Assembly (NCBI GenBank): GCA_963718145.1
Contig: CAVQYJ010000020.1
Coordinates: 434,001 to 498,000 of the forward strand
Source of the DNA: UBA7672 sp963718145
GTDB lineage: Bacteria; Pseudomonadota; Alphaproteobacteria; Caulobacterales; Hyphomonadaceae
DNA length: 64,000 nucleotides
Direction: 5' to 3'
The position numbers and the translations under genes were made by a program. Position 1 is the first letter of the stretch. Each line of letters opens with the position of its first letter. The notes beneath the pieces are model-generated. The model made no database searches. It was not told the DNA's origin and saw nothing but the letters and a program-made list of their open reading frames with translations. Of the stretch, positions 1 to 8,630 are shown one piece after another.

Positions 1-197
1 AGGTGGCGGGGGAGGTGAGAAGCTTCTTCGGGCCGAAGGTCTACGAGACGGTGATCCCGCGCAATGTGCGCCTGTCGGAAGCGCCGTCCTTCGGCCTGCC
101 TGCGATTCTCTACGACCATAAATGTTCTGGTAGTGAGGCTTACATAATGCTTGCGCAGGAACTCATGCAACGCGAACGCGAGAGGACTGCCGCGTGA
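1..197 (+). CDS. parA: Chromosome partitioning ATPase ParA, C-terminal end only
   Basis: The window opens inside this gene; the reading frame starts at base 3 and gives about 64 residues. They match the C-terminal end of chromosomal ParA/Soj, with the conserved stretch VYETVIPRNVRLSEAPSFG followed by a short helical tail. ParA is the Walker-type ATPase that binds nucleoid DNA and moves ParB-parS complexes; its ATPase motifs lie outside the window. The stop codon overlaps the parB GTG start (GTGA), so the two genes are translationally coupled, the usual chromosomal parAB arrangement. Confidence 0.9.
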   Translation, partial: VAGEVRSFFGPKVYETVIPRNVRLSEAPSFGLPAILYDHKCSGSEAYIMLAQELMQRERERTAA

Positions 198-1177
198 CCC
201 AGCAATTGAAACAGGCGCGTCTCGGACGCGGACTTTCGGCGCTGCTCGGCGACTATGCCGGCGCACGCAACGCCATCGACGCGCCGGTCGCCGGCGAGGC
301 CCAGGCCGAGGCTGTGAAAGAAGCGCTGGCGCAGGACGGCATCATCTCCTCCGAGATCGCCATCGACCGCATCGTCCCGAACCCGAAGCAGCCGCGCCGC
401 ACCTTCATCGAGGAAGAGCTGCAGGAGCTGTCGGACTCGATCCGCGCCAAGGGCGTGCTCCAGCCGATCCTCGTTCGTCCCGATCCGTCGAACGGCGAGA
501 TGTTCGAGATCATCGCGGGCGAGCGCCGCTGGCGCGCCGCGCGCCGCGCCGGCCTCACCTCCATCCCCGCCGTCGTGCGCGCGATGGACGATCGCGAGAT
601 GCTCGAGATCGCGATCATCGAGAACGTGCAGCGCTCCGACCTCAACGCGGTCGAAGAAGCGGAAGCCTACAAGGCCCTGATCGACCGCTTCGGCCGCACG
701 CAGGACTCGGTCGCAACCCAGGTCGGCAAGAGCCGCGAGCACGTGTCGAACACGCTGCGCCTTCTCAACCTGCCCGACGATGTGCGCGAGCATGTGCGCG
801 CGGGCAAGCTTTCCGCCGGCCATGCGCGCGCCATCCTCAAGACGCAGGACCCGTCCGCGATCGCGACCGTCGTGATCGCCAAGGGCCTCTCGGTTCGCGA
901 CACGGAATCGCTTGCCAAGGGCGACAAGACTGGCGCGTCTGCGCGTGGCTCGCGCATCGAGACCAAGTCGGCCGAGGACAAGGACGTCGACACCAAGGCG
1001 CTCGAACTCGACCTGCAGCGCTCGCTCGGCCTCGATGTCGACATCCGCCACATCAACGGGAAGGGCGGGGAGGTGCGCATTCGCTACGCGCAGCTCGAAC
1101 AGCTCGACGAGATCTGCCGGCTGCTCTCGCGCCCGCGCATCGTCCTGCCCGAGCCTTCCGAGCCGACGCAGGGTTAG
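194..1177 (+). CDS. parB: Chromosome partitioning protein ParB
   Basis: 327 residues, a normal length for chromosomal ParB. The N-terminal CTPase/ParB-N domain has VLQPI (88-92), GERRWRA (109-115) and ENVQR (143-147), the nucleotide-binding boxes of the family. A helix-turn-helix follows at about 172-194 (SVATQVGKSREHVSNTLRL). The C-terminal dimerisation domain ends in a short acidic/proline tail. ParB loads at parS sites, slides as a CTP-dependent clamp, and works with ParA and SMC in origin segregation. The GTG start overlaps the end of parA. A parS-like palindrome begins six bases after the stop codon. Confidence 0.97.
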   Translation: MTQQLKQARLGRGLSALLGDYAGARNAIDAPVAGEAQAEAVKEALAQDGIISSEIAIDRIVPNPKQPRRTFIEEELQELSDSIRAKGVLQPILVRPDPSNGEMFEIIAGERRWRAARRAGLTSIPAVVRAMDDREMLEIAIIENVQRSDLNAVEEAEAYKALIDRFGRTQDSVATQVGKSREHVSNTLRLLNLPDDVREHVRAGKLSAGHARAILKTQDPSAIATVVIAKGLSVRDTESLAKGDKTGASARGSRIETKSAEDKDVDTKALELDLQRSLGLDVDIRHINGKGGEVRIRYAQLEQLDEICRLLSRPRIVLPEPSEPTQG

Positions 1178-1182
1178 GCAAT

Positions 1183-1198
1183 CGTTTCACGTGGAACG
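1183..1198. promoter_or_regulatory. parS: parS-like ParB-binding site
   Basis: CGTTTCACGTGGAACG lies just downstream of parB. It matches the near-universal parS consensus TGTTTCACGTGAAACA at 13 of 16 positions and keeps the CACGTG centre with flanking TT and AA. Two of the three mismatches are the outermost bases; the third is an A-to-G change in the right arm, a position where ParB is known to tolerate variation. Its place between parB and holA, next to parAB, supports it as a genuine site. Confidence 0.75.
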
Positions 1199-1248
1199 GC
1201 GGACAGGCGGCGGGCGCACCCGCCGCCCTATTCGTTTCGGCTCGCCAG

Positions 1249-2263
1249 TCAGATGGATCGCGTCGAGATCCGCAGGATGAGCTGGCGCAGGATCGCCTCC
1301 TGGGGCGCGCCGGCCTGCTTGCACTGTTTCTCCGCCTCGTAGAGCCGGACGAAGGCGCGATGGATCGCCGGGGCGGGCCAGTCGCGCAGCGCGCGCGAGA
1401 AGGCGGGCCATTCGCGGTCGAAGACAGGCGGCCTCAGCCGGGCGCCTGTTCCCGCGTTGGACGCCACCGCGTCGGACACACGCAACAGGCGAAAATGCAA
1501 GGTGCGCATGGCGGAGATCGGATTGCCTCCGGCGTCGAGAAAGCGGTTCACGGAGAGGGTCGCCTGGGGCGCATCGCCGAGGATTGCGGCGTCGGCCGCG
1601 TCGTCGGCGCCGCGCGGCTGTTCGGCCGAGGCAAGTCGCGCGATATCGCCGGGTAGGACCGCCCTACCTAGCCCTACCGCGTACAATTCCACCTTCTCCA
1701 GCTCGGACAGGGCGAGGCGCCGGTCGCCAGGTAGTTCCGAGATGAAGGCGGCGAGTGCGGCGGGCTCGATGGCGACGCCGGCGGCGGCCAGCCTCTTAAC
1801 GACGAGATCCGAAATCGACGCTTCGTCGTCAGCATAGAGTTGAAGCGCGATCGCCACGGGCGAATCTTCGACGCCGGTGCGGAGCTTGTTCGACTTGTTG
1901 AGTTCGCCGCCCTCGATGATCCAGAACGCCTCCGGCGTGAGTGCGTCCCTGGCGATGTCGGCGAGAAGGTCGAGGATGAGTTTCGAGCTCGCATCCTTGT
2001 CGGCGCGCACGCGCACCAGACGGTCGCCGCCAAGCAGCGAGCGGGCGAGGAGTTCGTCGGCGAGCAGTTGCGGATCGCGCTTCAGGTCGTCATCGCCCAG
2101 CTTGACGATGTTCATCGGGTCGGCGCCGGGAACCCAGGCTTTCTGGAGGGCGTCTGCCGATGTCGAGACCAGTCCGGGGTCGGCGCCGAAGATCAGCGCG
2201 ATGCGGGGCTTCGCCGGACGGCTGCTCGCAGAAGGCGAGCGCGCGGGCGCCCGCCTGCTTCAT
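1249..2263 (-). CDS. holA: DNA polymerase III delta subunit (frameshifted here)
   Basis: Clamp-loader delta subunit. The downstream frame, read right to left, contains RIALIFGADPGLV, followed by the AAA+ region (NIVKLGDDDLKRDPQLLADEL, GGDRLVRV) and the C-terminal helical domain. The expected start, MKQAGARALAFCEQPSG, is in a different frame: its ATG overlaps the lptE stop (ATGA). Removing one base from the GGGG run at 2205-2208 joins the two frames into 337 residues, the normal HolA length. Because holA is essential, this is probably a one-base consensus error. The frame alone can be read only from 2115 down. Confidence 0.85.
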
Positions 2264-2841
2264 TGCCCGCCGGGGAATTGCGTCGTCGGAAGGAGAGGGC
2301 GGGGCGGCGTCGCAGCGCCGGGCGTCGCCGCTGTCGCAGCTGCGGGGAGGGCGGCCTTGTCGAGCGGCTTGCCGGCCGACATGATGATCTGGTCGCGGAT
2401 CGAGCGGGCGAGAAGCGTCGCGAGCCGCTCCTGTGCGGCGGTCTGCGCGGCGAGGTCGGCATAGGCCGAGTCGGCGAAGTTGAAGCTGGCGCGTTCGCTC
2501 GCCGCGCCGGTCTGCAGCGTCACCCCGGCCGGGGTGCGCAGGGTCCACGTCGCCGTGCCGACATAGTCGGAGCGCGAGGCTGCCTGGTCCGGCTTGAAGG
2601 CAAGACGCTCGATGCTTTGACCGAGCACGATCTCGAGCTGCGCCGGTCCGGTGAGTCCAGGCACGCCCCGGCCGATGGTGCGCACCAGTTCCTGCCGCAG
2701 GAAGTGGCCTGAGCGGCCCTGGATTTCGAGGATGTCGATCGGGCCGGCGTTTGCGACCGAAGCGCTTGAGCCATAGACCGGCGCGAAGCCGCAGGCGGCA
2801 AGCGGCAGTACGGACAGGGCAAGGATCGCTGCGCGGATCAT
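2260..2841 (-). CDS. lptE: LPS-assembly lipoprotein LptE
   Basis: 193 residues with a lipoprotein signal; LAAC at 14-17 makes Cys17 the lipidated residue. The start of the mature protein (GFAPVYG) is typical of LptE. The rest fits the family, with a conserved RQELVRTIG-type helix. LptE plugs the LptD barrel in the outer membrane for LPS export. The gene overlaps leuS by ATGA upstream and the holA start by ATGA downstream. leuS-lptE-holA is a conserved alphaproteobacterial order, which strongly supports the call despite low family sequence identity. Confidence 0.9.
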   Translation of the reverse strand: MIRAAILALSVLPLAACGFAPVYGSSASVANAGPIDILEIQGRSGHFLRQELVRTIGRGVPGLTGPAQLEIVLGQSIERLAFKPDQAASRSDYVGTATWTLRTPAGVTLQTGAASERASFNFADSAYADLAAQTAAQERLATLLARSIRDQIIMSAGKPLDKAALPAAATAATPGAATPPRPLLPTTQFPGGQ

Positions 2842-5453
2842 GACGCCACGATATTGACGATGCGGCCCGGCACCACAATGACCTTTCGCACCGTCAGCCC
2901 GTCCAGGAAGGGCTTGACGTTGTCGTCGGCCCTGGCCGCCGCCTCAACGGCTTCGGCCGTTGCGTCACGGGGCAAGGTGATCTCCGCCCGTTTCCGGCCA
3001 TTGACCTGCACGGGCAGCAGCACCGTGTCCGAGACCAGCATGGCCGGATCGGCTTCGGGCCATTTTGCCGTCGCAACCAGTCCCTTGCCGCCGACAAGGG
3101 CCCAGCACTCCTCGGCCAGGTGCGGGGCGAACGGGGCGATGAGTTGCGACAGCAGCCGGATCGCCTCGCGCCGCGCGGTCGCCAGGCCGGGAGACGCCTG
3201 GCCTTCGGCCTTGCGCAGGGCGTTGGCCAGTTCATTCATCCTGGCGATGCCGACGTTGAAGTGGAATTTCTCGATGCCCTGGCTGACATCGCGAATCGTC
3301 CGGTGCGCCATGCGTCGCAGCTCGAGCGCATCGCCGGATGTCACGGGCCCGTCATCCGCCTGCGGCGCCGCCTCGACGATCGCCCAGACTTTCTGGACGA
3401 AGCGCCACGCGCCCTCGACGCCAGCTTGCGTCCACTCGACATCGCGCTCAGGCGGGGAGTCGGAGAGCACGAACCATCGCGCAACATCCGCGCCGTAATC
3501 GGCGATGATCGCAACCGGATCGACGACGTTCTTCTTCGACTTCGACATCTTCTCAGTGGCGCCGATCTCGACGGGCTTGCCGGTCGAGATCTCGACCAGC
3601 GCGCCATCGCGACGCTCGACGTCTTCGGGCAGCAGCCACGCGCCCTCCAGAGACTTGTATGTCTCGTGCGTCACCATGCCTTGCGTGAAGAGGCCGGCGA
3701 AGGGTTCGCCGCTGGGCAGGTCGAGCAGGCCGCAGTCACGGAGCGCGCGGGAGAAGAAGCGGGAATAGAGCAGGTGGAGCACGGCGTGCTCGACGCCCCC
3801 GATATACTGGTCGACGGGCAGCCAGTAGCTGGCTTCTTCCTTGTTGATCGGCTCTTTCGATTTCGGATCGGCGAAGCGGGCGAAGTACCACGAGCTATCG
3901 ACGAAAGTGTCCATCGTGTCGGTTTCGCGTTCCGCCTTGCCCGCGCATTTGGGGCAATCGACATGCTTCCATGTCGGGTGGCGCGCGAGCGGGTTGCCCG
4001 GTTCGGAGAAGTCGGCGTTGTCGGGCAGCAGGACAGGCAGCTGATTGTCCGGCACGGGCACGGTTCCGCACTTGGCGCACTTGATGACCGGGATCGGGCA
4101 GCCCCAGTAGCGCTGGCGCGAGACGCCCCAGTCGCGCAGGCGGTATTGCGTGGTGGCTTCGCCGGCCTGGCGGTTCAGCAGCGCCATGATGGCGGTGGTG
4201 ATCGCCTGTTTCGTGGTGAGGCCGTTGAGGAAGTCCGAATTGTAGATCGTGCCGTCGCCGGCATAAGCCTCGCCGCTGACGGTGTAGGTTGCGGGATCGG
4301 CGCCGGGCGGCAGCACGACGGGCTTGAAGGGCAGGCCGTACTTCTCGGCAAACTCGATGTCGCGCTGGTCGCCGGCGGGCGAGCCGAAGATCGCGCCCGA
4401 GCCATAGGTCGAGAGCACGAAGTTCGCGGCCCAGACGGGGAGCTCCCAGTTGGCGTCGAAGGGATGCTTCACGCGGATGCCGAGATCGATGCCGACCTTT
4501 TCGGCCTTCTCGATGTCGGCTTCGGACGTGCCGCGCGCGGCGCAGTCGGCCATGAATTTCGCCACGTCAGGGCGCGACTTCGCGATTTCCTTCGTCAGCG
4601 GATGATCGGGCGCGAGCGCGAGGAAAGCGGCGCCGAACAGCGTGTCGGGGCGCGTGGTGAAGACTTCGATGGGATCGGTCGCGTGGTTGCGGCCCCGGCT
4701 GTCCTTCTCGCGCGACAGGGCGGCGGGAGCGTGGGCGATCTCCCACCAGATCTTCGCGCCCTGGCTCTTGCCGATCCAGTTGCCCTGCATGATGCGGACT
4801 TTTTCCGGCCAGCGGTCGAGGCCATCGAGCGCGGCCAGCAGGTCATCGCCGTACCTGGTGATGCGGAAGAACCACTGTTCCAGCTCGCGCTGCTCGACGA
4901 CGGCGCCGGAGCGCCAGCCGCGGCCGTCGACCACCTGCTCGTTGGCCAGCACGGTGTTCTCGACCGGATCCCAGTTCACCTTCGCGGATCGGCGATAGGC
5001 GAGGTCGTTCTCCAGGAACTTCAGGAAGATGCGCTGTTGATGCGCATAATAGTCTGGCTCGCAGGTCGAGATCTCGCGCGACCAGTCGAAGGTGAGCCCC
5101 AAAGGCTCAAACTGCGCCTTCATCGCGGCGATGTTCTGGCGCGTCCACTGTCGCGGCTGCGCGCTCTTCTCGATCGCGGCGTTCTCGGCGGGCAGTCCGA
5201 ACGCGTCCCAGCCCATCGGGTGCAGCACGTTGTAGCCGTTCGCCAGGCGATAGCGCGCAACCACATCGCCCATCGCGTAGTTGCGCACATGGCCCATGTG
5301 CAGCCGGCCCGAAGGGTAGGGGAACATCTCGAGGACGTAGGCCTTCGGCATCGTCCCCGCTTCCTTCGCGGACTTGGCCTTGAAGGTTTTCGCGCGCTCC
5401 CACGCCGCGCGCCATTTCGGCTCGGTCTCCTTGGGATTGTAGCGGGTCGCCAT
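2838..5453 (-). CDS. leuS: Leucyl-tRNA synthetase
   Basis: 871 residues, class I aminoacyl-tRNA synthetase that charges tRNA-Leu. The HIGH signature is HMGH at 52-55 inside PYPSGRLHMGHVRNYA. The KMSKS loop is KMSKSKKNVVDP near residue 635. Between them is the CP1 editing domain (TTRPDTLFGAAFLALAPDH) and two CxxC pairs typical of bacterial LeuRS. The C-terminal anticodon-binding and Leu-specific domains are complete. First gene of the leftward run leuS-lptE-holA. Confidence 0.98.
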   Translation of the reverse strand: MATRYNPKETEPKWRAAWERAKTFKAKSAKEAGTMPKAYVLEMFPYPSGRLHMGHVRNYAMGDVVARYRLANGYNVLHPMGWDAFGLPAENAAIEKSAQPRQWTRQNIAAMKAQFEPLGLTFDWSREISTCEPDYYAHQQRIFLKFLENDLAYRRSAKVNWDPVENTVLANEQVVDGRGWRSGAVVEQRELEQWFFRITRYGDDLLAALDGLDRWPEKVRIMQGNWIGKSQGAKIWWEIAHAPAALSREKDSRGRNHATDPIEVFTTRPDTLFGAAFLALAPDHPLTKEIAKSRPDVAKFMADCAARGTSEADIEKAEKVGIDLGIRVKHPFDANWELPVWAANFVLSTYGSGAIFGSPAGDQRDIEFAEKYGLPFKPVVLPPGADPATYTVSGEAYAGDGTIYNSDFLNGLTTKQAITTAIMALLNRQAGEATTQYRLRDWGVSRQRYWGCPIPVIKCAKCGTVPVPDNQLPVLLPDNADFSEPGNPLARHPTWKHVDCPKCAGKAERETDTMDTFVDSSWYFARFADPKSKEPINKEEASYWLPVDQYIGGVEHAVLHLLYSRFFSRALRDCGLLDLPSGEPFAGLFTQGMVTHETYKSLEGAWLLPEDVERRDGALVEISTGKPVEIGATEKMSKSKKNVVDPVAIIADYGADVARWFVLSDSPPERDVEWTQAGVEGAWRFVQKVWAIVEAAPQADDGPVTSGDALELRRMAHRTIRDVSQGIEKFHFNVGIARMNELANALRKAEGQASPGLATARREAIRLLSQLIAPFAPHLAEECWALVGGKGLVATAKWPEADPAMLVSDTVLLPVQVNGRKRAEITLPRDATAEAVEAAARADDNVKPFLDGLTVRKVIVVPGRIVNIVAS

Positions 5454-5528
5454 CGCAGTCGCCTGTTGAATCCGGGCTCACGCCGGAGATTGCACGTCTC
5501 TGGCGTCAGCCCAAGAGGCGAGCCAGAA

Positions 5529-5987
5529 CTACTCGATGTTGGAAAGTCGAAGCTGACGCGCCTTGGAGAGAATGGCGTTCTCGAGGGCGAGGTTGGTGTC
5601 CGGGCTCACCGCGGAGGTGGTCCAGCTTCCATTGACCATCGTCTCGCGGAAGACCGCAGCCGACACCCCGTCGGCGCGCAAGCGCGTGTCGAGGATGTAG
5701 ACCGTCGCCTTCAGCCGCTCGTCCGCCTTCTCGGGGTTGGCGTACCAGTCGGTGATGATGACCCCGCCGTAAGGATCGGCCGACGAGATCGGCAGGAAGT
5801 TCAGCGTGTCGAGCGCTGCGCGCCACAGATAGGCGTTGACGCCGATGCCGCCGGTTTCCTCCGGCCCCAGGTCCGCACTGGTCCGCGTGGAGGAATTGGC
5901 GGTGCTGGAGCCGAAGACGGCGCAGCCGCCGGCCCCCAGAAGGGCCAACGAAGCCACCGCAGCAGCCGCTACTCGAACAAACATCAA
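5529..5987 (-). CDS. DUF3576 lipoprotein
   Basis: 152 residues. The start has a lipoprotein signal with GAGGC as the cleavage box (Cys about residue 22). The body, from GIGVNAYLWRAALDTLNFLPI through GGVIITDWYANPEKADERLKATVYIL, matches the DUF3576 family, which in alphaproteobacteria sits beside leuS and lptE. No enzymatic motif is visible. The neighbours suggest an envelope-assembly role, but this is inference. The next ATG (5984) could also be the start. Confidence 0.85.
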   Translation of the reverse strand: MMFVRVAAAAVASLALLGAGGCAVFGSSTANSSTRTSADLGPEETGGIGVNAYLWRAALDTLNFLPISSADPYGGVIITDWYANPEKADERLKATVYILDTRLRADGVSAAVFRETMVNGSWTTSAVSPDTNLALENAILSKARQLRLSNIE

Positions 5988-6156
5988 CCGTCTCCGTTGC
6001 CCGGCGCCTTGTTGCGCCCCCGGAACGCCTCAGGCGTTAAAACTTCCTTAGCTGTGAGGCAGTCCTGCTTGCAAGGGCCGGACGCTGCTTGCACTCGCAG
6101 CCGCGCCGACTCTTGTTAGAAGCTGGGTTGAACTGAGATTGCGGAGGAATTCTGGC

Positions 6157-7413
6157 ATGGGACGGTTCCTGACGCTTACAGCGCTGGTGCTTGGGGTTTC
6201 GCCTGCGGCGCTGGCCCCCGCCGCAATGGCCCAGGCCGAGCCCGGGGGAACGGATCTTGGCGGAGGATGGCTGCTCGACGCCCGGCTGACGCTGGCCGCC
6301 TCGACGACCAGCGACACAACGGTGCTGGCGCCGGCCTCCGACGGCATTCTCGCTTCAGGGGACCTCCTGGTCACCAAGTCGGTCACCACGGACAACGGCC
6401 TCACTTTCGGTTGGCGCGGCGAAGTGCGCATCGAGAAGGATGCGCCTGGCCGGCCTTCCTTTGCCGGCGTCCTCGGCAACTGCCCGGCCAACAACGTCAC
6501 CTGTCCGCGCGTGCCCGACGGCGTGTTCTTCATCACGCCTGTCTCGCCCGCGACCGGCATCGCGGCCGATGGCGTGCAACCCGACGAGGACATCTTTGCA
6601 ACGCTGGAAAGCGCATCCCTCACCGTTTCCGGACCGTGGGGCGAGGGCGTGTTCGGCCTCGATTCCGGCGTCGCCTCACGGCTCGATGCGCGTCCGCCCA
6701 CTCTGCTGCAACGTGTTTCGGCATCATCGCCGGGGCTCGATCCGACAGGCCTCGTCGTCACGCGCGCGCGAAACGACGTCACCGGGCCATCGCCCAAGGT
6801 CTCCTATCTCAGCCCGCGCTGGGTTGGATTTCGCGTCGGCGGATCGTTCACGCCGAAGGCCAACCTACGCAGCGCCGATTTTGATCCGGACTTCAGCGGC
6901 GGCAACCTCGCGAACGCGGAACTCGAAAACCTGTTCGAGGGCGCGGCTTCGTTCGACCGCCAGTTCACCGGCCTCGGCGCCCATGTTCGCGGCGCGCTGA
7001 CCTACACGATCGGGCAGAGCGGCAGCGGCCGGGCGGGCTTCGGCGACTATGAGGCGCTGGGGGCCGGGATCGAGATCGAGAAGGACAATTGGACGGGCGG
7101 CCTGCGGTGGCTTTCCAGCAACAATGCGTGGGATTCCGGCGACGGTGACTATCAGGCATTCGAGCTTGGCCTAACTCGCCAGCAAGGCGACTGGCGCTTC
7201 GGCGTGGAGACAGGCTGGTCGGAAGACCAGTTGAGCGGGATGGAAGGCTTATCCTGGCTGGCGGGAGCGAGTTACAAGCTCAACAGGCATGTCGAGCTGG
7301 GACTGGCCTGGACGTCTGCCGGGGCGGATGTGCCGGTCCTGTTACCGTCAGGTAGCGGACACACAAATGCCAGTAATGACGGTGTAGTCTTTGAGATCAC
7401 TGTGCGGAATTAG
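6157..7413 (+). CDS. Outer-membrane porin-like protein
   Basis: 418 residues. I start at the ATG at 6157 because GGAGG lies nine bases upstream; an in-frame TTG at 6139 has no such site. The signal peptide ends near AMAQA. The mature part is a run of alternating short strands (WLLDARLTLAAS, GLTFGWRGEVRIEKD, VGFRVGGSFTPK, WRFGVETGWSED), as in Gram-negative porins of the Porin_4/OmpC type. It ends in VVFEITVRN rather than the usual terminal Phe. Divergent from the DUF3576 gene across 169 bases. Substrate not predictable. Confidence 0.75.
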   Translation: MGRFLTLTALVLGVSPAALAPAAMAQAEPGGTDLGGGWLLDARLTLAASTTSDTTVLAPASDGILASGDLLVTKSVTTDNGLTFGWRGEVRIEKDAPGRPSFAGVLGNCPANNVTCPRVPDGVFFITPVSPATGIAADGVQPDEDIFATLESASLTVSGPWGEGVFGLDSGVASRLDARPPTLLQRVSASSPGLDPTGLVVTRARNDVTGPSPKVSYLSPRWVGFRVGGSFTPKANLRSADFDPDFSGGNLANAELENLFEGAASFDRQFTGLGAHVRGALTYTIGQSGSGRAGFGDYEALGAGIEIEKDNWTGGLRWLSSNNAWDSGDGDYQAFELGLTRQQGDWRFGVETGWSEDQLSGMEGLSWLAGASYKLNRHVELGLAWTSAGADVPVLLPSGSGHTNASNDGVVFEITVRN

Positions 7414-7512
7414 CGACACTCCGAGGTAATTATTGCCTTGAAGCCATCGCTTAATTCTCGTTAACTTTTCTGAAGCGAGTCGGACGTACTATTCGGGGAA
7501 GGAGGGCAGGAC

Positions 7513-7998
7513 ATGCGCATTTCAGCACAACTCGTTTGTCTGGCCGCCTGCCTGGCGGCCTCGCCGGCTTTTGCCCAGGCGAAAGACGGGCCGTCTGCGT
7601 CCTCGGCGCCGCAAACCCTGTCGAGCAAGCCCGGCGTGTCGGCGCAGACCGAGACCCAGCTCAACGGGCAGTCGCCCCAGCTCAATCTCGGCTTCGGCTT
7701 CTCCAAGAGCACCGAGCATTCGGCGCTTCCGCTGGCGCCGATCGAGAAGGACCAGCTTGAGTTCTCGTGGAAGCCGGGCGGGAAGTGGGGCATCACGCTC
7801 GACCTCACCAGCCGGTCGCAGAACGAACTGCTTCCGCGCCAGGAAGTCGAGGCCGGCGCCTACTACCAGGTGACGCCGCGCTTCCGCTTTGGCGGCTCGG
7901 TCGCCCTCAATGGCGACAAGCTCAGCCGTCCGGAGCAGAGCTTCGGCAAGGAAGTCGACGAGGCGTCGGTCCGCCTCGAATCGGCGTTCTCCTTCTAG
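7513..7998 (+). CDS. ntrZ: NtrZ-family periplasmic regulatory protein
   Basis: 161 residues. The signal peptide is MRISAQLVCLAACLAASPAFA. The mature part contains LEFSWKPGGKWGITLDLTSRS, a YYQVTPRFRFGGSVAL strand pair and the terminal LESAFSF. These are features of NtrZ from Caulobacterales, a periplasmic protein that in Caulobacter inhibits the NtrY sensor kinase. No ntrYX genes are in this window. A strong ribosome-binding site (GGAAGGAGG) precedes the ATG. The stop overlaps the stop of the convergent gene by three bases. NtrZ is a lineage marker for Caulobacterales. Confidence 0.8.
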   Translation: MRISAQLVCLAACLAASPAFAQAKDGPSASSAPQTLSSKPGVSAQTETQLNGQSPQLNLGFGFSKSTEHSALPLAPIEKDQLEFSWKPGGKWGITLDLTSRSQNELLPRQEVEAGAYYQVTPRFRFGGSVALNGDKLSRPEQSFGKEVDEASVRLESAFSF

Positions 7999-8630
7999 AT
8001 TTTCCATCCCTCCAGCACGCCGTCGATCGCGGCCCATCCGGCTGCGTGCGTCATGGCGCGTGAAGCGTTGGCTGCGCTAATCCCGCCCAGCGCATAGACC
8101 GGCAGCGCGGCGTTGCGCGCCAGAATCCGGAAGGCGAGGGCGCCGATCGGCCGGCCAGCGCTGGGACTGGCGCCGCCGAAGACGGACGAGACAATCACTG
8201 CATCGACCCTGAGCCCGGCCGCGCGCGAGATGGCGGCGCGGCTGTGAGCCGATGCGGTCTCGATCCAGCGGGGATGGCGGGGGCGGACGCCTGAGAGCCG
8301 CGCCTCGGGCCAGTGCACGCCGTCCGCGCCGATTGCCCGCGCGAGATCCGGATCGGCGGAGACCAGCAGCACCAGGCGTCGCTGCCTGCAGATGCGCGCC
8401 AGCCTCGCCCCCGCCTCAAGCCGGTTCTTCGCCCCGAAATGGCGGAAGATCACGCCGAAGCCTGGCGGCAGGCGCGCGGCGATGCGCTCGGGTTGCGGCG
8501 TGCGCTTCGGATCGGTCATGAACCAGGCGCGGGGCAGGGGGTGGCCGCCTCGCGAAAACGCGGGCCGGGCCATCCGCGTCGCGGCGAGAAGCTTGCGGCG
8601 GACCGCGGCTTGCTGTTGAGACTTCGTCAT
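7995..8630 (-). CDS. Thiamine-phosphate synthase-like (ThiE/TenI fold) protein
   Basis: About 211 residues if translation starts at the ATG at 8630. The body is a TIM-barrel ThiE/TenI protein: WFMTDPKRTPQPERIAARLPPG, VIFRHFGA, LVLLVSADPDLARAIGADGVHWPE, ASAHS, DAVIVSSVFGGASPSAGRPIGA, PVYALGGISAANA. It corresponds to ThiE, which couples HMP-PP and THZ-P, but the usual Mg-binding acidic pattern is altered, so a TenI-like role is possible. The ATG at 8630 sits on the complementary strand of the yggS start codon. A later in-frame start (MARPAF) may be the true one. No other thiamine gene is near. Confidence 0.75.
   Translation of the reverse strand: MTKSQQQAAVRRKLLAATRMARPAFSRGGHPLPRAWFMTDPKRTPQPERIAARLPPGFGVIFRHFGAKNRLEAGARLARICRQRRLVLLVSADPDLARAIGADGVHWPEARLSGVRPRHPRWIETASAHSRAAISRAAGLRVDAVIVSSVFGGASPSAGRPIGALAFRILARNAALPVYALGGISAANASRAMTHAAGWAAIDGVLEGWKI

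Noticed and set aside
3120..6119. 999-codon + strand open frame opposite leuS
   Set aside because: Antisense to a clear leucyl-tRNA synthetase; Arg/Gly/Ala/Val-rich composition of a high-GC shadow frame and no family resemblance.
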